Assembly (NCBI GenBank): GCA_041666155.1
Contig: JBAYHM010000186.1
Coordinates: 1-9,247 of the forward strand
Source of the DNA: SZUA-426 sp041666155
Lineage (GTDB): Bacteria; Spirochaetota; Spirochaetia; Treponematales; Breznakiellaceae
Reading direction: 5' to 3'
DNA: 9,247 nucleotides
Each line of letters begins with the position of its first letter. The first letter of the stretch is position 1. Positions 6,752 through 9,247 of this stretch are shown in pieces. The notes beneath the pieces are model-generated. The model made no database searches, had not been told where the DNA came from, and saw nothing but the letters and a program-made list of their open reading frames with translations. The position numbers were made by a program, and so were the translations under genes.

Positions 6752-6909
6752 TGGCGCGGCCCGGCCTTTGTCGGGTATCCGCGGGTAATCGATTTAAGTG
6801 TAGCTGGCGCGGCTTGGCCGCCACCGGATATCTGTGGGTTATTGATTTAACTGTAGTTGGCGCGGCTCGGCCTTTGTCGGAGGTTTGCGGGTTATCGGTA
6901 ATGCTGGGG
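6751..6909. repeat. Three tandem imperfect 53-bp repeats
   Basis: Units are 6751-6803, 6804-6856 and 6857-6909, each opening with (C/T)TGGCGCGGC. By hand alignment units 1 and 2 match at 40 of 53 positions, and units 2 and 3 at 34 of 53, with unit 3 diverging after its first 41 bases. Conserved blocks are TGGCGCGGC, GGCC, CGG, GGGT(A/T)AT and, in units 1-2, GATTTAA.TGTAG. A small stem at unit positions 11-15 and 20-24 can form in units 1 and 3 and in weaker, partly wobble form in unit 2. Units 2 and 3 are preceded by GTAG and then a GC-rich imperfect palindrome, loosely recalling REP elements. Function unknown; the array sits just upstream of alaX. Confidence 0.75.
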
Positions 6910-6914
6910 TGAGG

Positions 6915-6956
6915 GTTTTTTATGATATTGCGCACTGTCGTTTCCCCGTTCATACT
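6915..6956 (+). promoter_or_regulatory. Tentative promoter region for alaX-adenosyltransferase operon
   Basis: Two weak options are visible. TATGAT (6921-6926) after a T6 run is a good -10 but has no matching -35. TTGCGC (6928-6933), a 17-base gap and CATACT (6951-6956) is a poor but properly spaced pair that would start transcription close to the ATG, giving a nearly leaderless mRNA. Neither is convincing alone. Confidence 0.35.
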
Positions 6957-6962
6957 TGATTC

Positions 6963-8159
6963 ATGGCTACCGAACGGCGTTATTACGAAGATATTTTTCT
7001 GGATCGCGGCACCGCGTCGATACTTTCCGTTTTTAATGAGGGCGATCGTCGGGCGCTAATACTCGATTCAACGCTTTTTTATCCCGAAGGCGGCGGACAG
7101 CCGGGGGATCGCGGGACGATCAACGGTGTAGCGGTTACGGAAGTGATCGAACAAGAGGACGGAACGGTGCTCCACTATGTCGAGGGGCCCGGCGCCGACA
7201 CGATCGGTTTGGGGAAAGCCGAACTGCGCGTGGACGCGGTGCGTCGTCGTTACTTCGCGACTCAGCATACCGCGCAACATCTACTGTCGGCCACAATACT
7301 GCGCCTCTTCGGGAAGCCGACGCTTTCCATGCGTTTGGGCGATGATTATTGCACGATCGATGTTGATGCCGCCGAGCTGTCGGCCGCTGATTTGGCCGCG
7401 GCGGAGGATGCCGTTTTTACCGTTATTGAGGAAGACTACCCGGTTATCACCCATCTCTGTCCCCCGGAGAATCTTGCGGATTTTCCGCTCAGAAAACGGC
7501 CGCCGACCGACGAGAGCGTCATTCGCGTCATTGAGATAGACGGGTACGATTATTCGCCGTGCTGCGGGACGCATCTGCCGTCCACCGGGCGGATCGGTAC
7601 GCTGAAGATTATCGGCGGCGAAAAATATAAGGGCATGACCCGTGTTTCTTTCGTGGCCGGAAGGCGCGCTTTCCTGGATCATCAGACGGTGCGAGCCGCC
7701 GCGGAAAGCGTTTCCGTTCTTCTTAAAACGCCGGCTGAAGGTATTGCCGCGGGTGTACGCGCACTAGCGGACAAGTATGTCGCGCAGGAACGGACGCTGG
7801 TTAATTTACGGGAAACGGTGGCGGCTTTCGAGGCAGCCCGCCTAATTGTGAACCCGGGGTCAACGTTGTACTTGCACACCTACGGTGATCGTAGTATGGA
7901 CGATGCGCTCCGCATCGGGCGCGCCGCGCAAAAATTGACGGATGCGGTGATCGTTGTTTCTTCTTCCGCGGACCGAAAGGCAGCGGTCTTGACCTCACGT
8001 AAAGACGCCGACCTTCGGCCGATCATGAAAAGTATTATCGAGGCGGTTGGCGGCAAAGGCGGCGGCGGGCCTTCCTTTCAGCAGCTTGCCTTCGATTCAA
8101 AGGCCCAGCTGGATGCTTTTATGGAGAAGTCCGCTGAAGCGTTCAAAGGAAAAGCCTAA
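6963..8159 (+). CDS. AlaX-type alanyl-tRNA editing protein with C-terminal DHHA1 domain
   Basis: A free-standing trans-editing hydrolase related to the editing half of alanyl-tRNA synthetase; the family removes serine or glycine wrongly attached to tRNA(Ala). It is 398 residues, the long form. An N-terminal beta-barrel part (1-95) contains the conserved YPEGGGQPGD (40-49). The editing (tRNA_SAD) domain has the zinc ligands H102 and H106 (HTAQH) with C200 and H204 (CCGTH). A helical linker (about 265-295) leads to a DHHA1 domain ending in GGKGGGGPSFQQ (363-374), the usual tRNA-recognition signature. No aminoacylation domain is present. ATG 6963 matches the family's N terminus but has no recognisable Shine-Dalgarno sequence. 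Its stop directly abuts the next ATG, so it is co-transcribed with the cobalamin adenosyltransferase, a partner with no obvious functional link. Confidence 0.92.
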   Translation: MATERRYYEDIFLDRGTASILSVFNEGDRRALILDSTLFYPEGGGQPGDRGTINGVAVTEVIEQEDGTVLHYVEGPGADTIGLGKAELRVDAVRRRYFATQHTAQHLLSATILRLFGKPTLSMRLGDDYCTIDVDAAELSAADLAAAEDAVFTVIEEDYPVITHLCPPENLADFPLRKRPPTDESVIRVIEIDGYDYSPCCGTHLPSTGRIGTLKIIGGEKYKGMTRVSFVAGRRAFLDHQTVRAAAESVSVLLKTPAEGIAAGVRALADKYVAQERTLVNLRETVAAFEAARLIVNPGSTLYLHTYGDRSMDDALRIGRAAQKLTDAVIVVSSSADRKAAVLTSRKDADLRPIMKSIIEAVGGKGGGGPSFQQLAFDSKAQLDAFMEKSAEAFKGKA

Positions 8160-8711
8160 ATGAGCTTGGTCACAAAAAGCGGTGACGACGGAACGACCAG
8201 CCTGTGGTCCGGAGAACGAATCGGAAAGGACGAACTGCGGGTAGAATGCTACGGCACGATCGATGAACTTAATTCTTTTTTGGGCGACGCGCGTCATGTC
8301 GTGAAGACCGATCTGGCGGCGAAGTATCTGGATGAGATTCAGGAAGATCTTTTCCGCGTTGCGGGAACGCTCGCTACACGCGGTGAAACCGCATATGTTC
8401 AACCGGTATATGAAGAAGATGTGGAGCGCCTGACTAATTGGGTCTATGAGCTGGAAAAGATGGTGCCGCTAAGCGGTTTTGTCATTCCCGGGTCGACGCC
8501 GGGTTCGGCAAAGCTCGATATTTGCCGAACGGTATGCCGCCGAGCGGAACGACGTATCGTCGCGCTTGCCCGGATTGAACCAATCGATACATTCACGCGC
8601 CATTACGTGAATCGGCTTGCCGATTTTTTGTTTATGATAGCGCGCTACGAAGAACAGTCCGAAGGGGCGATACGCTTCAAGAAGGGGGCGTCGCGTTTTC
8701 GGAGCGATTGA
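8160..8711 (+). CDS. PduO-type ATP:cob(I)alamin adenosyltransferase
   Basis: Transfers the 5'-deoxyadenosyl group of ATP to cob(I)alamin to make adenosylcobalamin, the cofactor of B12-dependent mutases, eliminases and lyases. It is 183 residues, normal for the single-domain PduO-type/MMAB trimeric helical-bundle family. Signatures are TKSGDDGTTSL (5-15) for ATP binding, YGTIDELNS (31-39), FVIPGSTPGSAKLD (107-120), VCRRAERR (125-132) and NRLADFLF (151-158). ATG 8160 follows the alaX stop with no gap; AAAGGA (8145-8150) lies nine bases upstream inside alaX. The last 35 bases overlap the convergent HD-GYP-like gene. Its presence implies that the organism uses adenosylcobalamin, but no B12-dependent enzyme is in the window. 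Confidence 0.93.
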   Translation: MSLVTKSGDDGTTSLWSGERIGKDELRVECYGTIDELNSFLGDARHVVKTDLAAKYLDEIQEDLFRVAGTLATRGETAYVQPVYEEDVERLTNWVYELEKMVPLSGFVIPGSTPGSAKLDICRTVCRRAERRIVALARIEPIDTFTRHYVNRLADFLFMIARYEEQSEGAIRFKKGASRFRSD

Positions 8712-9247
8712 GCGAAAGGAACGCCATTATCTCCACGATATCCGCGTCCAATTTGCCGTGTTCGGCGTCACTACGAAGTATTGATATAGCCTTTTCCGGA
8801 GTGGCCGCTTTTTTATAGGGCCGGTCTGATGCGGTAAGCGCGTCGTAGACGTCAACCACGGCAAGGATGCGCGCCTGGAACGGAATGGACTCGGCCTTTA
8901 GGCCGTCCGGGTAGCCGGAGCCGTCCAATTGTTCATGGTGGGAACGGACGATGTCGGGAATGGCCGCGTACTCGGGCGGCCAGGGGATACGCTTGACGAA
9001 TTCGTAGGAACGGACAACGTGCCGCTCGATTTCCTTCCGTTCTTCAGGATTGAGGCTGCCGCGCTTCGTCTGCAGATTAAAAATTTCCGTATCGGTCAGT
9101 AAAGGAATTTCTTCGTCATCCACTCCACGCACCGCTGGAATTGCCGCGGTCCTGATCCGTTCGATAACCGCGAACGGATTTTCAGCCATCATGGTTGGCT
9201 CATTGAGTTCTGTAATAAGTCGGGTAATTTCGATCAACTCATGTATC
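8677..9247 (-). CDS. HD-GYP-like phosphohydrolase domain protein, N-terminal part off the window
   Basis: The C-terminal end of a putative cyclic-dinucleotide phosphodiesterase or signalling protein. The frame is open to the right edge, so the gene starts beyond 9247; a TTG at 9237 is not a credible start. Visible are EERKEIERHVVRSYEFV, then IPW, HHEQLDGSGYPDGL (about 8940-8899), ARILAVVDVYDALTASDRPYK and a closing helix, all diagnostic of the HD-GYP fold. The segment that should carry the HDxGK dyad, before TKRGSLNPEE, reads EIPLLTDTEIFNLQ and lacks it, as in a widespread degenerate HD-GYP subgroup often joined to GAF or PAS domains. Activity on c-di-GMP is therefore uncertain. It converges on the adenosyltransferase gene, with 35 bases of overlap and no terminator seen between them. 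Confidence 0.82.
   Translation of the reverse strand, partial: IHELIEITRLITELNEPTMMAENPFAVIERIRTAAIPAVRGVDDEEIPLLTDTEIFNLQTKRGSLNPEERKEIERHVVRSYEFVKRIPWPPEYAAIPDIVRSHHEQLDGSGYPDGLKAESIPFQARILAVVDVYDALTASDRPYKKAATPEKAISILRSDAEHGKLDADIVEIMAFLSLNRSENATPPS

Larger units (their letters stand above)
6628..6962. other. 335-base gene-free region with structured repeats
   Basis: Between the PLP operon and alaX. It holds a long hairpin (6681-6751), three imperfect 53-bp tandem repeats (6751-6909), and an A/T-rich promoter-like segment (6915-6930). Short open frames on both strands cross it, but the 53-bp repeat period is not a multiple of three and the predicted peptides resemble nothing, so it is treated as non-coding. 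A hairpin with a T tract that would end the PLP operon is not evident; the long hairpin may serve. Confidence 0.7.

Noticed and set aside
6751..6909. CRISPR array
   Set aside because: The units are contiguous, imperfect and 53 bp long, with no unique spacers between identical repeats and no cas genes.
6624..6953. Open frames on both strands (minus 6624-6953 and plus 6700-6912) in the repeat region
   Set aside because: The 53-bp repeats shift frame from unit to unit, the peptides lack family features, and no good ribosome sites are present.

Overview
The window looks like a bacterial chromosome segment of moderately high GC with dense, mostly intact genes. No rRNA, tRNA, IS element or CRISPR array was recognised. 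The mix of a BMP-type nucleoside/purine-like ABC importer, a YgeY-type M20 hydrolase, two fold-type II PLP enzymes, an AlaX editing protein, a PduO-type cobalamin adenosyltransferase and an HD-GYP-like regulator would fit an anaerobic amino-acid-using bacterium. A spirochaete is my first guess, but this is inference from gene content only.

Layout. (1) 1-2589, minus strand: a BMP-family periplasmic binding protein, an intrinsic terminator, then a double-domain ABC ATPase that runs off the left edge. Permease genes would be expected beyond it. (2) 2590-2760: a divergent promoter region with a clear TATAAT on the plus strand. (3) 2761-6627, plus strand: a tight three-gene operon encoding an M20/YgeY-like metallohydrolase, a threonine synthase-like PLP enzyme (GTG start overlapping the previous stop) and a 485-residue PLP enzyme with a TrpB-like TGAHK lysine motif. 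(4) 6628-6962: a 335-base gene-free stretch with a long hairpin built on a perfect 15-bp inverted repeat, followed by three imperfect tandem 53-bp repeats. (5) 6963-8711, plus strand: an AlaX-type alanyl-tRNA editing protein abutting a PduO-type ATP:cob(I)alamin adenosyltransferase. (6) 8677-9247, minus strand: the C-terminal part of an HD-GYP-like protein that overlaps the adenosyltransferase end to end and lacks the usual HD dyad.

How it may work together (inference): the importer brings in a small substrate. The divergently transcribed operon could then deacylate or hydrolyse it (M20) and pass the resulting amino acid to two PLP enzymes for elimination or replacement chemistry. The substrate cannot be read from the sequence. 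The most unusual items are this M20 plus twin-PLP operon beside a BMP importer, and the structured repeat array upstream of alaX.
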